From: Thamnidium elegans
Lineage: Eukaryota > Mucoromycota > Mucoromycetes > Mucorales > Mucoraceae
NCBI GenBank assembly: GCA_025201345.1
Contig: JAIXMG010000003.1
Location: 1,302,001-1,366,000 of the forward strand
Length of the DNA: 64,000 nt
Direction of reading: 5' to 3'
Made by a program: the position numbers and the translations under genes. Shown here piece by piece: positions 34,380 to 44,838 of the stretch (position 1 is its first letter; the number at the start of each line of letters is the position of its first letter). Under the pieces are notes generated by a model, which worked only from the letters and a program-made list of their open reading frames with translations, was not told the origin of the DNA and did not search any database.

Positions 34380-35215
34380 TAATTAACCATAGTAACAAAT
34401 AGCATGATTAGAATCGTATTGAAATTTTCTACATTTTTCAGGTAATATTATTTTATTTCCGTGTACTTTTACTAACAAGAAATAACAATTTAACATAATC
34501 GTGGCGTCGTGAGAATTTTTTGAAACAAATTTTTTTATTTAGTACATAATAATTTGAAATTGTTGTTTCTTGTTATTAATAAAACTACAAGAAAATAATA
34601 TTATTTTAAAAATGTAGCGCATTTCAATGCGATTCTAACCATACTATTTGCTACTATGATTAATTAGATTGTTCTTTTTATTTCATTGCTTTTGTAAAAC
34701 GCGCCTTTTTTTTTTTTTTTTTAGCTTCCGTCATTAAGAGATGACAAATTTTTTTGTCACACCATAAAAGTTATATCATGCAAAAAATACCCTCGATTTT
34801 ATAAAATCATAAAATAAAAAGAATTGTATAGTCAACCATGGTAACAAATAAAATGGTTGTAATCGCATGAAAAAGCGCTACATTCTGAAAGACATTTAAA
34901 CTTATCACTGTGTAGATTTATTAACAATAAATAGCGATTTAAAATAATCATGGTCTAGTGAGACAAAAAAAAAAATAGTCTTTACCGTAAAAGTTATATC
35001 TTGTAAAAAAAAAAAAATCCATAAAAATAACAAACTGTGGAGCTAACCATAGTAACAAGTAGCATGGTTGAACTCGCACGAAAATGCGCTACATTTTGGA
35101 AGGCATATTATTTTATTACTTTACTAATAAGAAATAATGATTTTTAGACAACGATTGTTTGCGAAAGAAATTTTTTTGTGTTCACTTCTTTTTACCATAA
35201 AGTTTCAAAATATCC
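34380..35215. repeat. Cluster of four ~110-bp repeat copies, first two head-to-head (MITE-like)
   Basis: A unit beginning like TAATTAACCATAGTAACAAA and containing a GCGCTACATT-type core appears at 34380-34491, inverted at 34555-34666, and again directly at 34831-34950 and 35041-35150. The first two form a foldback with a ~63-nt loop. Between copies a second shared block (CATAAAAGTTATATC-like) occurs at 34762-34790 and 34986-35008 and as a diverged form near 35200. No coding capacity. This fits a non-autonomous inverted-repeat element that multiplied locally. Confidence 0.8.
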
Positions 35216-35446
35216 CTAGTTAGGCTAAAATTTTACAATTAAAAAGTAATACTTTTTGAAAATTAGGTTGTTGTTGAATATATTGCTCTTGAAGTAGAGG
35301 GTCGTATTAATGTTACGGTTGATTTGTCTACACCAGATAATAATAATAAAAAGTGTCCTTTCTCTATATTGTAATAACTGACCTTGAGTATCTTATGAAG
35401 GTTGAGTTTGGGTAAATAATAATAATAATGTGCGCTTAAAGGTATC

Positions 35447-35474
35447 CACAAGCAGCCTGTACAGGCTGCTTGTG
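35447..35474. repeat. Perfect 28-bp palindrome
   Basis: CACAAGCAGCCTGT and its exact reverse complement meet at 35460/35461 with no spacer. The symmetry extends a few more bases on each side (GTAT...ATAC). It is notably GC-richer than its surroundings. Confidence 0.95.
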
Positions 35475-35479
35475 AATAC

Positions 35480-35575
35480 TCTTAATAAAACGACAATTCC
35501 TTATTTTGCGACTAGTATCTTTTTGTTTTTATTTTTTATTTGAATCTTCATTATTTTTATAGCTCGGATTCTACG
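35480..35575 (+). repeat. Dispersed direct repeat, copy A
   Basis: Shares a block (TTGCGACT, then T-rich, TTTGAATCTTCA, TTATTTTTATAGCTCGGATTC) with copy B near 37830-37930 in the same orientation. Non-coding. Confidence 0.6.
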
Positions 35576-36540
35576 CGCGGGAAAAAAGACTTTGTGCTTT
35601 TTTTTATATAATTATTAAAGAGTGATAGAGGACATAATACATATATATATATAATAAAATAAAATACGATAAAGATAAATACAAAAACTATATCTCAAAA
35701 TGCTTTGGTAGCCGTAAGTATATAGACTTTAAAAGAAGAGATCATTCTAAAAGTATTTGCAATTTAATTTTTAAAACAAGTAATATTTAGTACTTACAGT
35801 TCCTCATCAACGTTAACTTAATTGTAGCTTCTCAGTATCTCGCTTTAACGCCACTATTATCACTATTCGAATTCAGGACGGAATACAATTTAACAAAAGT
35901 ACTAAATATATAAAAAGGAAGTCTTCAACTATTTTATTTTCGGGATGTGTTTATTTAATTTACAAAGAAATTATATGAAAGCTTTTAGACTTCAAGAGTG
36001 TATTATTTACCAATATTATTCGTAAACAAAAAAAGAATAAGAATCGAAATGATAGAGAGAGAGAGAGAGAGAGGGTATAATGAAATAAATTATATAAAAT
36101 AATTAACTATGTGTCATTTTAATACATAGCTCTGTATTATTTTAATTGATAACAATAAAGTCTTTAATAGAATTTAATGTTTGAGCTTTCGTAGAATAAT
36201 ATACACAGTATATTTTTTTGTAAAATAACTCGGGTGGATTCAAGAACTATTTAAATTATTATAGCCCATCATTATTCCTCCGTTATCCTTTTTAAAACTG
36301 TCGTTTTTATACGAACATTCAGGCATCACTTCTAAAAAAGTAATTTTATTAGTGTTTAAAATAAGGTGTTTTCTGTGTATAATTAAAAGTCAGGAAATGG
36401 TACTTTTGCCCAAGTTACTTAGTGAAAGTTAGTCATCAAGACATTGTCTTTAACACCAAATATTGAAACCCGCTTGTTGTTTTATATTTTTCTCGATTTT
36501 TTCTACTTTTTTTGTGGTCGGTAATTTTTGCCATTTTTGA
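35576..36540. other. Gene-free AT-rich spacer within the repeat region
   Basis: Contains a GA microsatellite (36056-36074) and TA tracts (35640-35655). Nothing else recognised. Confidence 0.55.
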
Positions 36541-37172
36541 TCATTTTGGGGGGGGGGGGTAAACCCCTTTTGTTTTTCGATTTTTTTTCTCATATTTTTT
36601 GCAATTACTCCTGATCTACTTTTTTTTTCTTTGTAAAAAAAACAATGCTAATAAAGTACTCTTTTAGCCGCATCTAATCCATCTAAAAGTATATTTTTAC
36701 TAAAAACATTGAGCGAGTGATCAATGTTTAAAGACGTTTTTTTTTACTAAAATTTGAGTTAAGCGGAACTTAAAATAGCGTTTTCTTTAAAGCGTGTTTT
36801 CTTGCTCAGTTTTAGTCGTAGCACTTTTATTTATAAATAAACAATAAAGGGTTTTTAAAGATCTATAATTGTTGCTATAGCCAAAAATAGTAATAGAAAA
36901 ATATATTTTATGTAATCACGTAAAAGAAAAAATCAAGAAAAATTGTTACACAAAAAACGCGTGTCATTTTTCCCTAAAAAAAGTTATTTTTAAACAGTGA
37001 TTACTCTTTCAATTTTTGAATTAAAAATTTTATTTAAAATGGATTAAATGAGTCTAAAAGAGTACTTTACTATCCTTGTTTTTTTTACAAAGAAAGACAA
37101 ATTGAATCCGGAGTAATCGCAAAAAAACCGTGATTTTTGGCCAAAAAACAAAAGGGGTTGACCCCCAAAAAT
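36541..37172. repeat. Foldback element with ~190-bp imperfect inverted arms
   Basis: Left arm (about 36541-36738) and right arm (about 36986-37172) are reverse complements over most of their length. Shared anchors include CAATTACTCCTGATC versus a right-arm match, TTCTTTGTAAAAAAAACAA, AAAGTACTCTTTTAG, TAATCCAT and a C/G run next to CCCCTTTTGTTTTT. The ~250-bp centre is AT-rich and non-coding. It resembles a MITE or foldback transposon. Confidence 0.8.
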
Positions 37173-37829
37173 GAAAATTGAAAAAAAAACAAAAAAAGTA
37201 CGTTTTTAATTTTTTTTATCAAAGATGTATTCGAAACAACTATTTTGTATTAAACAACCTGGGTCCGAAACGCGTTTTCTGTTTTTTAATAAATTAAAGA
37301 CCATTATTTATTATAAGTGCTGAAATTAGCAGTGTTTTCTTATGTGAGCGATTTTTAAGCTACGAAATCTCAGTGAGCCTTTTTTTTTTTTAGCAGTAAT
37401 TATCACACCACAGTTGCTCTTTTCTTCTTGCTATTCTTTCGCTTTTTTTTCCCCTCTTGTCCCTTCGGAGTATTCTTATTATTACTACGTTTTTATAGTT
37501 GATTAAATTTAACTGGCGCGGTGATGAGATCAAGCATATACAAATATATATTTACACCTACATGATTATCTCACGCGTCTTTATTCCTTTATGACTAATT
37601 CATATTTATGTTAACTAAGATTTACCGACATCGTCCAGTAATAACTGTTGTTTGAGTAATGATTAAAGGATTGACCATAATTATATATCTTGACCGAAAA
37701 CTAGGTTAAATACGCACGGATTGAAGTTATATAAGGAAACTGTAGCACTTTTAGTGATACAGCACATTACCAGAGTTGTAGTTAAACTCAGCTGTAAAAA
37801 AAAAGTTGTATAAATCTATACCTTTTCTC
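37173..37829. other. Gene-free spacer
   Basis: AT-rich sequence right of the foldback element. No gene, RNA or strong repeat seen. Confidence 0.5.
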
Positions 37830-37930
37830 ATTTAATAAAACGATTATCTATTCTTTTTGCGACTGATTACTTTTAGTACCTTCTTTTTATTTTTATTTTG
37901 AATCTTCACTATTTAATAGCTCAGATTCCC
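37830..37930 (+). repeat. Dispersed direct repeat, copy B
   Basis: Same orientation as copy A at 35480-35575: TTGCGACT, TTTTTATTTTGAATCTTCA, ATAGCTCAGATTC. The two copies flank the foldback element. Confidence 0.6.
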
Positions 37931-38315
37931 ACAAAGGGTTTTAGAGGTAAAAAAAAAAATTGTCTTATAGTTGATAAGACAGAAATAAAGTGAGCACTGG
38001 AATATTAGTTGTCAACTGAGGTTTATTTATACAAAACTAAAAGACCCAAAATATCTTTGTTATATATATAAGAAATCAACATTAGCTGGTAAATGTGTAT
38101 TAAAACGACGATATATTAAATAAAAACCTTGTTTTTTTTCCATGAACAGCTCTCGGTCATTATAGTAAAAGGGGATTGCAGAGTTTCATTGTGATATTTT
38201 GAAATAAAAAATATAAATAAAAGAAAATCAGTAAAGATAAATGAGTCTCTCTTAATCCTTTATTATATGCCGGAGAGTTCATTTCGTTTTACTGTTCTCT
38301 TTTATTTTAAACCTT

Positions 38316-38633
38316 TCAATATGGTAGAACTGGATCTATCATACTAAAGTTAGCACCAGTGTAAATGGTAGTGTATGCTTTGATATATTCTATAATAATG
38401 ATCACGTAAGATTTATTTTCTGGCAACAGACTAAATACGTTATGATACTTATATTGTTGTGCTTGAAAAGCGACATGAACATCCTTGTTATTGGATATAT
38501 CCATTAAGGCCATGTCCGTGGTGGCAGCAGAAAGATCAGCATTATAGGCTGCTTTTAATTCAGCACGAGTCATCGTGACTGAAGCAGAAGAGGAAGAAGA
38601 AATTGAGTCTTCAAGGCGACCGTCTTGCTCCAT
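38316..38633 (-). CDS. Hypothetical small protein, 105 aa
   Basis: An uninterrupted frame from ATG at 38633 to TAG at 38316 has coding-like composition. It has a Ser-rich N terminus (SISSSSSASVTMTRAE), an Ala-rich helical middle and a hydrophobic patch (SYVIIIIEYIKAY) near the C terminus. No signal peptide at the start. An acceptor-like ATATACAG lies just upstream, so a 5' exon could exist. The family is not recognised. It stands alone at the right edge of the repeat-rich region. Confidence 0.45.
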   Translation of the reverse strand: MEQDGRLEDSISSSSSASVTMTRAELKAAYNADLSAATTDMALMDISNNKDVHVAFQAQQYKYHNVFSLLPENKSYVIIIIEYIKAYTTIYTGANFSMIDPVLPY

Positions 38634-38873
38634 ATATGTCACTGTATATTACTTGGATATGTTTCTTGATCAGAGAGTATGCAAGGTTTTTTTTGGTATG
38701 ACATTTGAATAATAAAAAAAAATGTGACTTTTATTTATATAAACCAATCAGTATACCACAACAACCCTGTGCCACAGTAAATTTTAGTGGTTTAAAAAAA
38801 ACATGAATATAATTCGACTCTTTGTTGTGCACGCGTAATATTTCACCTTTCATCACAAAACTTTATATACACA

Positions 38874-39457
38874 ATGGTAAAAAAAAAAAAAGGAACTAGC
38901 AAGAGTTTATTTCGCATGCATTAGATCACTAAATATTATTTTATTTAATAGCAAGCTGATTCAACAACTCCCAAGGGTACTATTAGGTAAAACTATTGTT
39001 GTGATTACAGACAAAAGAGAGAGTGAAAAAAAAAAGAGAGAGAGGAAAGAGAATAGGGTTTAATATGTATACATATTACTCGAGAGAGTATTATTATTAT
39101 TACTTTGCCTATTTGAGTTTCTATTAAAACAGAAAGAGATTGTTATAAAAGCAAGATGATGAAGATGATGAGATGTTAATATTTTTTTATTAATAGAAAG
39201 CGTGTTACTTCTCGTACCAACAACAATAACAACGCCTCTCGTGGCGGTATCCCTGGCGGAAGCACATCTAGCATGATGCGTATCTACTCTGATGATTCAC
39301 CTGGACTTCGTGTGTAAGTAAACAAGTTATTTGCAAAAAAAAAGAAAAGATTACTAACATAATATGACATAGTGACCCCGTTGTCGTTTTAGTTTTATCT
39401 TTAACTTTCATTGCTTCTGTCTTTGGTCTTCATATCGTTGGTAGATTCTTAGGATAA
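38874..39457 (+). CDS. SBH1: Sec61 beta subunit (Sbh1) of the ER translocon
   Basis: Predicted 79-aa tail-anchored ER protein, one of three subunits of the Sec61 channel. Exons: 38874-38876 (only the ATG), 38952-38986, 39197-39313 and 39373-39457; phases 0, 2 and 1/2 all match. The family core is clear: GGIPGGSTSSMMRIYSDDSP, then GLRVDPVVVLVLSLTFIASV and a C-terminal membrane helix ending GRFLG. The N terminus (MQADSTTPKGTIRKR) rests on the two small upstream exons, found by phase and splice-site matching. The first intron (75 nt) has a good branch-like TCACTAAAT. The core assignment is firm; the one-codon first exon is likely but unproven. Confidence 0.85.
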
Positions 39458-39851
39458 ATTCTATATATATTTTTTTTTGTTCTTTATTATTCCTTTTCTC
39501 TCTCTCTTTTTTTTTTTTGTGTGCATAAAAAATAAAAAAATCACATCCACTCCTATAGCTCATCGTATCAATTCAACCAATTAAGTGTTCTTTTTTAAAC
39601 CAACAAAAGATCGAGTTAACAGATAACAAAAAAATATTCCTAATGGAGAGACTTCCCAGTCGTAGTTTTAATTACAGTGAGCTGTTCCATCAGTTTTTAT
39701 CAATAACCAATCTAACCTTTTGTTGGATTTGTTTCCCCAGATATAAAAATAGTTTTGCATTATTTCAATCTTTCTTTTCTCTTTTTTATTTTTTTATTTT
39801 TTATTTTTTTTTTACAAATAAATATACTTTTTTTTTTAATTATTCGTTACT
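39458..39851. other. Intergenic, glycogen synthase promoter region
   Basis: 394 nt between Sec61 beta and glycogen synthase on the same strand. T-rich in the last 80 nt before the ATG. No gene. Confidence 0.6.
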
Positions 39852-42218
39852 ATGACTACAGTTCAAAGAGACGTTTATAACCCTCTTCTATTCGAGATTG
39901 CTTGGGAAGTAGCTAACAAAGGTAAGTTATTAAAAAAAAATGATTATGTGTATTCATTAAAACCATTTCTTTTTTACTCTATTTTGACAGTTGGTGGTAT
40001 TTATACCGTAATTCGAACCAAAGTACCTGTCACTGTTCGCGAATTTGGAGATCGTTATACGTTGATTGGCCCCTTATCCTATAAATCCGCACCTATGGAG
40101 GTCGAAGCTTGTGAACCTGCCAACGAACACATGAAGCACGTCCTTGACTCTATGTCTCAACACGGTGTAAAATACTTATACGGTCGTTGGTTAGTGGAAG
40201 GATCGCCTTACGTACTCTTGTTTGATACAGGTAGTGTTACAGATAGGTTGGATGAATGGAAGGGCGATCTTTGGCGATCTGCCGGTATTCCATCTCCACC
40301 CTCTGACACGGAAACGAACGATGCTATTTTGTTTGGGTATTTGGTAACTTGGTTTTTAGGTGAATTTACACCAAAGGTAAGAGTGGAGAATAAAAAAAAA
40401 AAAAAAAAAAAAACGGGAAAATAAAAAGGAAAAATAACCTTAAAAAAATTCGTAGTACAATCAACCTGGAGACCCTGCTATTATTTGTCATTTCCATGAA
40501 TGGTTAGCTGGTGTAGCCGTGCCTTTAATCAAGAAGCGTCATCTTGACGTGTGCACTATTTTTACTACACATGCTACACTTTTAGGCCGTTATCTTTGTG
40601 CTGGATCAGTGGATTTCTATAATAATCTTTCTTCTTTTGATGTGGACGAAGAAGCGGGAAAACGTGGTATCTACCATCGTTATTGTATCGAACGATCTGC
40701 TGCTCATTGTGCTGATGTGTTTACTACTGTTTCTCATATTACTGCATATGAATCCGAACATTTATTGAAACGCAAGCCAGGTATGTGTATTTTTTCATAA
40801 TAATACTGTAATATTTTATTTTGTTGTTGTTAAATACTAATTTATTTTAAAATTAGATGGAGTATTACCTAATGGATTAAATGTTGTGAAATTCTCGGCA
40901 ATGCACGAGTTTCAAAATCTTCACGCTTTATCAAAGGAAAAGATCAACGATTTTGTCCGTGGTCATTTCTACGGTCACTATGATTTCGATCTTGATAATA
41001 CCATTTATATCTTTACTGCTGGTAGATACGAGTATCGTAATAAAGGCGTCGATATGTTTGTTGAATCATTAGGACGTAAGAGTTTTTTTTGGGGGGAGGG
41101 AAGAAGCGCTTGTTTAAAAAAGGTTTCTAATTTATTGGTTCTTTATAATAGGTTTGAATGCCCGTCTTAAATCTTCTGGTTCCAAAATGACTGTAGTTGC
41201 GTTCTTGATCATGCCAACGCCTACGCATTCCTTTAACGTTGAAGCACTTAAAGGCCAAGCCGTCACTCGTCAATTAAGATCGACTGTCAACGAGATCCAA
41301 GATCGGGTTGGCAAAGCCATTTACGAAAACGCACTTCGTATTGAAGACATCAATCCAGATAATTTCCTTTCTGATGCTGATAAGGTCTTGTTAAAGCGTC
41401 GTGTGTTCGCTCTTAAACGTACTACGTTGCCACCCATTGTCACACACAATATTGTAGATGATCACAAAGATCCTGTCTTAATTCAGTTACGTCGTCTCAA
41501 CTTGTTCAACAACTCGGATGACCGGGTCAAGGTCGTATTCCATCCTGAGTTCTTGAACGCTAACAACCCATTGATCGGTATGGATTATGAAGAGTTTGTG
41601 CGTGGTTGCCATTTAGGTGTCTTCCCATCTTACTACGAGCCTTGGGGTTACACACCTGCTGAATGTACGGTGATGGGTGTGCCCTCCATCACCACCAACT
41701 TATCTGGGTTTGGCTGCTTTATGGAAGAAAACATTGAAAACTGCGATGATTACGGTATCTATATTACAGATCGTCGTAGCAAATCAGTGGAAGAATCTTT
41801 ACAACAGTTGTGTGATCAAATGTATCAGTTTGTGCAAAAGACGCGTCGTCAACGTATCAACCAGCGTAACCGTACCGAGCGTTTATCAGATCTCTTGGAT
41901 TGGAAACGTATGGGTCTCGAGTATATCAAGGCTCGTCAATTAGCGTTGCGTCGTGCATACCCAGATAGTTTTATTGACGATGAAGATGATTTGATTGCGG
42001 ATGTCCCAGTTAAGATCCCTAAGCCTTTGTCTGCTCCTGCTTCTCCTCGTATCAAGATGGAGGTCAATAATTTGTTTAACGATGATGAGGAGGAAGAAGA
42101 GTTTTTGTTCCCTGCTCTTCGTAGAAGATCTTCTCAAACTAGAGAACAGGAACTTTTAAGTGAAGGTGATATTGAGGCCTTTAATGAATTAACTCTTGAA
42201 AACAAGATTCATCACTAA
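39852..42218 (+). CDS. GSY: Glycogen [starch] synthase, GT3 family
   Basis: Predicted 688-aa cytosolic enzyme adding glucose from UDP-glucose to glycogen. Exons 39852-39921, 39991-40376, 40456-40780, 40857-41075 and 41152-42218. The nucleotide-sugar site VGGIYTV lies near residue 24. [20 protein letters not shown] and [13 protein letters not shown] are family signatures. Catalytic Glu496 and Glu504 lie in the [11 protein letters not shown] motif. The arginine cluster ([10 protein letters not shown], about 565-574) binds glucose-6-phosphate in yeast Gsy2. The C-terminal tail is acidic and has RRRSSQTRE, a likely phosphorylation site for inhibitory kinases. Length and architecture match yeast Gsy1/Gsy2 (~705 aa). 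It should be regulated by phosphorylation and glucose-6-phosphate as in the family. Confidence 0.97.
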
Positions 42219-42327
42219 AAGCATAAAAACAAAAAAGTAATTATAAATCCTTTCGTCCCCCCTCCCCTTTTTTTTTCTCGCATTTTATATAATATTCCCT
42301 TTTAAATAAATAAAAAAAAAAACACTT

Positions 42328-43339
42328 TTATTGTTCTCGTTTCCACTCTACAAATTCATCAAATAAAACAGGCCCTAAAGACAAAAAAAAAAAAAAAAAA
42401 AAGGATGAATTTTTTTAAAATCAAACAAGTAAATGAAATAACTTACATGCGGAAGATTCATCATAGTCTACTATATCAATAGATACAAAATCCAAGAAAC
42501 TTTGCCACTGATCCCGATTTATCACTCGAACCGGCTTCTTTTCTTGTAAAAATCGGACGAATTCATGTACAATAGGAAACTTGTCACTTAGTAACATTGT
42601 CCACAGCACTGCAGCAGTCTACAAAAAAAAAAAAATAAGTTTATACAATCAAATTTTCGACGTTCTTGTAATAAAAAAAAAAACCTCAATTTCCATGCAT
42701 TTTTGATCTCTATTTTTTGCATATGTAAACGTATACTTGTACATTTCTTTAAATTCTGATGCGTCATAAAACACATGTTCAAATTCGGATCTTTTTGCTC
42801 TCAATTTATCCATCGAGTCCGTGCTAAAAGGGGGCTTTTAGTTTTTTTTTTATATATATTGTTCTAACAACAGCAAAAGTAGCTTACCCTAATTCTTCCA
42901 TACCGTTCATCCATTCTTCTCTTGTAATATAACCTACACTATAGTTTTTTAATTTTATTATGTATAATGTTTGCGGATGAAATATTTACCCATAGTTGAT
43001 GTATGCATTTTCCATGCAATTGCAAAAATAAGAACCTACACAAACAAAACTAAGTATCTCTCTCTCTCGCCAAAAAAAAAGGGGGGAGGGAGTTTTCTTA
43101 CATCTTCTATAGATAAACCCAAGTCTTCAAAAAATTGTCTAGTACCATCTAGTGTAATTGTATTAGGTGAATCAGGATCAGCATAATGTTGAAATAACTG
43201 AGTACATTGTTGTGTATCAAACTAAAAAAGGAGAATGTAAGAACAACAGATAAAAAAACAAGGTTTACTTGATCACAAAAACTACTACCTTTGGACTTTT
43301 CACAACAGCAAAAAAAAAAAGAAAAAAGTTAATATATGC

Positions 43340-43370
<31 letters not shown>

Positions 43371-43597
43371 ACTAACATAATATTTTGTACATGTTGCGGT
43401 TGTTGTTGCGGTGGAGGTGTTGGGTTCGTACGTGTAGGCTCTTGAATAGGTTTTATGTCTTGAGATGGTTGTGTATTTGATCTCTTACGCTTGGTTAGAG
43501 TGGGTTGGTTAGCGGGTGAACTTTGTTTGGAACCCATGGTGCAGTAGTCAAGAGTAGATGAAGTGGTATGAAAAGCGAATTTTCGCTTAAGTGACAT
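42328..43597 (-). CDS. DCN1: Dcn1/DCUN1D4-5-like cullin neddylation factor
   Basis: Minus-strand exons 43597-43377, a small middle exon within 43340-43230, then 43221-43102, 43035-42990, 42933-42888, 42823-42685, 42618-42447 and 42374-42328. The protein is about 265-268 aa. The basic N terminus (TLTKRKRSNTQPS) is followed by the potentiating-neddylation domain: TRQFFEDLGLSIEDVLIFAI, AWKMHTSTMGYITREEWMNG, YKYTFTYAKNRDQK, and YDESSAWGPVLFDEFVEWK, where the W is split by the last intron. The pattern is nearest to the DCUN1D4/5 branch. It acts as an E3 for NEDD8 transfer to cullins. The middle exon is uncertain: 7 nt (TCCAAAG) and 16 nt (ending GATCAA) options both keep phase. Confidence 0.85.
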
Positions 43598-43783
43598 TCA
43601 AAGAAAGAAAGAAAAGAAAAAAAGAAAAGGAGGAGGGGGGGGGGACTTAAAAAGGTCACGGAAAAAAGGGGAAAAAGAGAAGCATTGAGGGAGATACTTT
43701 TGAGCTACCGTTTTTACGAGTCAACAAAAAGTCGGGAAAGGTTTTTTTTTTTTTCTTTTTTTTCTTTCACTCTTTTTCACACA

Positions 43784-44344
43784 ATGTTAACATCACTTAA
43801 AGTAGCTTTTGTTCTTGTATTGTTCTATTTTCCGTTTATTTTTTTAGCATTGGTTCCTAGCAACTCCATCTTTTTAAGGCCTCAGGACTTGCAAGAGAAC
43901 ATATGTTCTAAAATAAGCTTACCTTTGGTATGTCAGACCAGCGTGACTTTAGCTGTTATTAAGCCAGACGGTATGGCACACCAGACCGAAATCATCGACA
44001 CGCTTAAAAATGAAGGGTTTAAAATTGTCAAGGATAAGACGACCCAATTCAGTCCAGAACAAGTATCTGTTTGGTATCAAGATAAAGTAGAAGAAAGCTA
44101 TTACCCTTCACTTGTTCAGTACTTGACCAGAGGACCTATTCGGATTTTAGAGTTGGAGAGAATTAAAGCGGTTCCCAAATTACGTAGTTTAATTGGTCCA
44201 ACTAACCCTCTTCTCGCTCGTCAGTCGTTTCCTAAATCAATTAGAGCGCTGTATGGTACCAACATTCAAGAAAATACGATTCATGCCAGTGATTCAGAAC
44301 AGTCAGCTGAAAGAGAAATTCGATTCCTAAGTAGTTTAGAATAA
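43784..44344 (+). CDS. Nucleoside diphosphate kinase-like protein with N-terminal membrane/signal segment
   Basis: A single-exon 186-aa protein. Residues 1-30 (MLTSLKVAFVLVLFYFPFIF...) form a signal peptide or anchor, unusual for NDPK. The NDPK domain starts at TLAVIKPDGMAH (Lys60). Active-site positions are kept: LRSLIGPTNP, SIRALYG, and the phospho-acceptor His167 in NTIHASDS. The Kpn-loop region is divergent and the spacing is like the group II (NME5/NME6) members. It should interconvert NDPs and NTPs, perhaps in the secretory lumen or at a membrane. The start at 43784 is chosen because upstream codons are low-complexity. It is divergent from the Dcn1 gene, with starts 186 nt apart. Confidence 0.85.
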   Translation: MLTSLKVAFVLVLFYFPFIFLALVPSNSIFLRPQDLQENICSKISLPLVCQTSVTLAVIKPDGMAHQTEIIDTLKNEGFKIVKDKTTQFSPEQVSVWYQDKVEESYYPSLVQYLTRGPIRILELERIKAVPKLRSLIGPTNPLLARQSFPKSIRALYGTNIQENTIHASDSEQSAEREIRFLSSLE

Positions 44345-44838
44345 AAAAATTTTTGTCGTATTCACACGACTATCATGCCGCTTTTAAGAAGAATAAACGG
44401 AGTTTTTATTACGTGAGTCATCGACTATTCAGTATTAATGAGTCAGGTCCAACATTTAAGACTCCTCGCTATTGTGTATATATTTTGTATATGTGTGTGT
44501 TATATACTTATCATATACATATATATAAAAAAACCTTTTTTTTACAGTAGGAACTAATACGCAATATAAACAACATGATGAAAAATAGTCATCGGAACAA
44601 AGTGTTTGTGATATCATAATAAAAGAGTACCTGAAAATACTTGATATGGTACTCTCATCCCCCCCTTTTTTTTTGGTACCCCCCAAAAAAAAAACTTTTT
44701 TAGTAGTTTTCTATCTGTAGATAAAAGGGCAGATCATTTTATGAAATTTTTTTTTTTTTCTTCTTTTCTCTTTCATAAAGATATATATTTTTTTTTTTTT
44801 TTTTACCTTGTATATATAACACAGTATAAAACTATATA
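44345..44838. other. Intergenic, PQ-loop gene promoter region
   Basis: 494 nt with C, T and A runs and a TATATATA tract at 44519-44527. The short frame at 44353-44550 is not supported. Confidence 0.6.
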
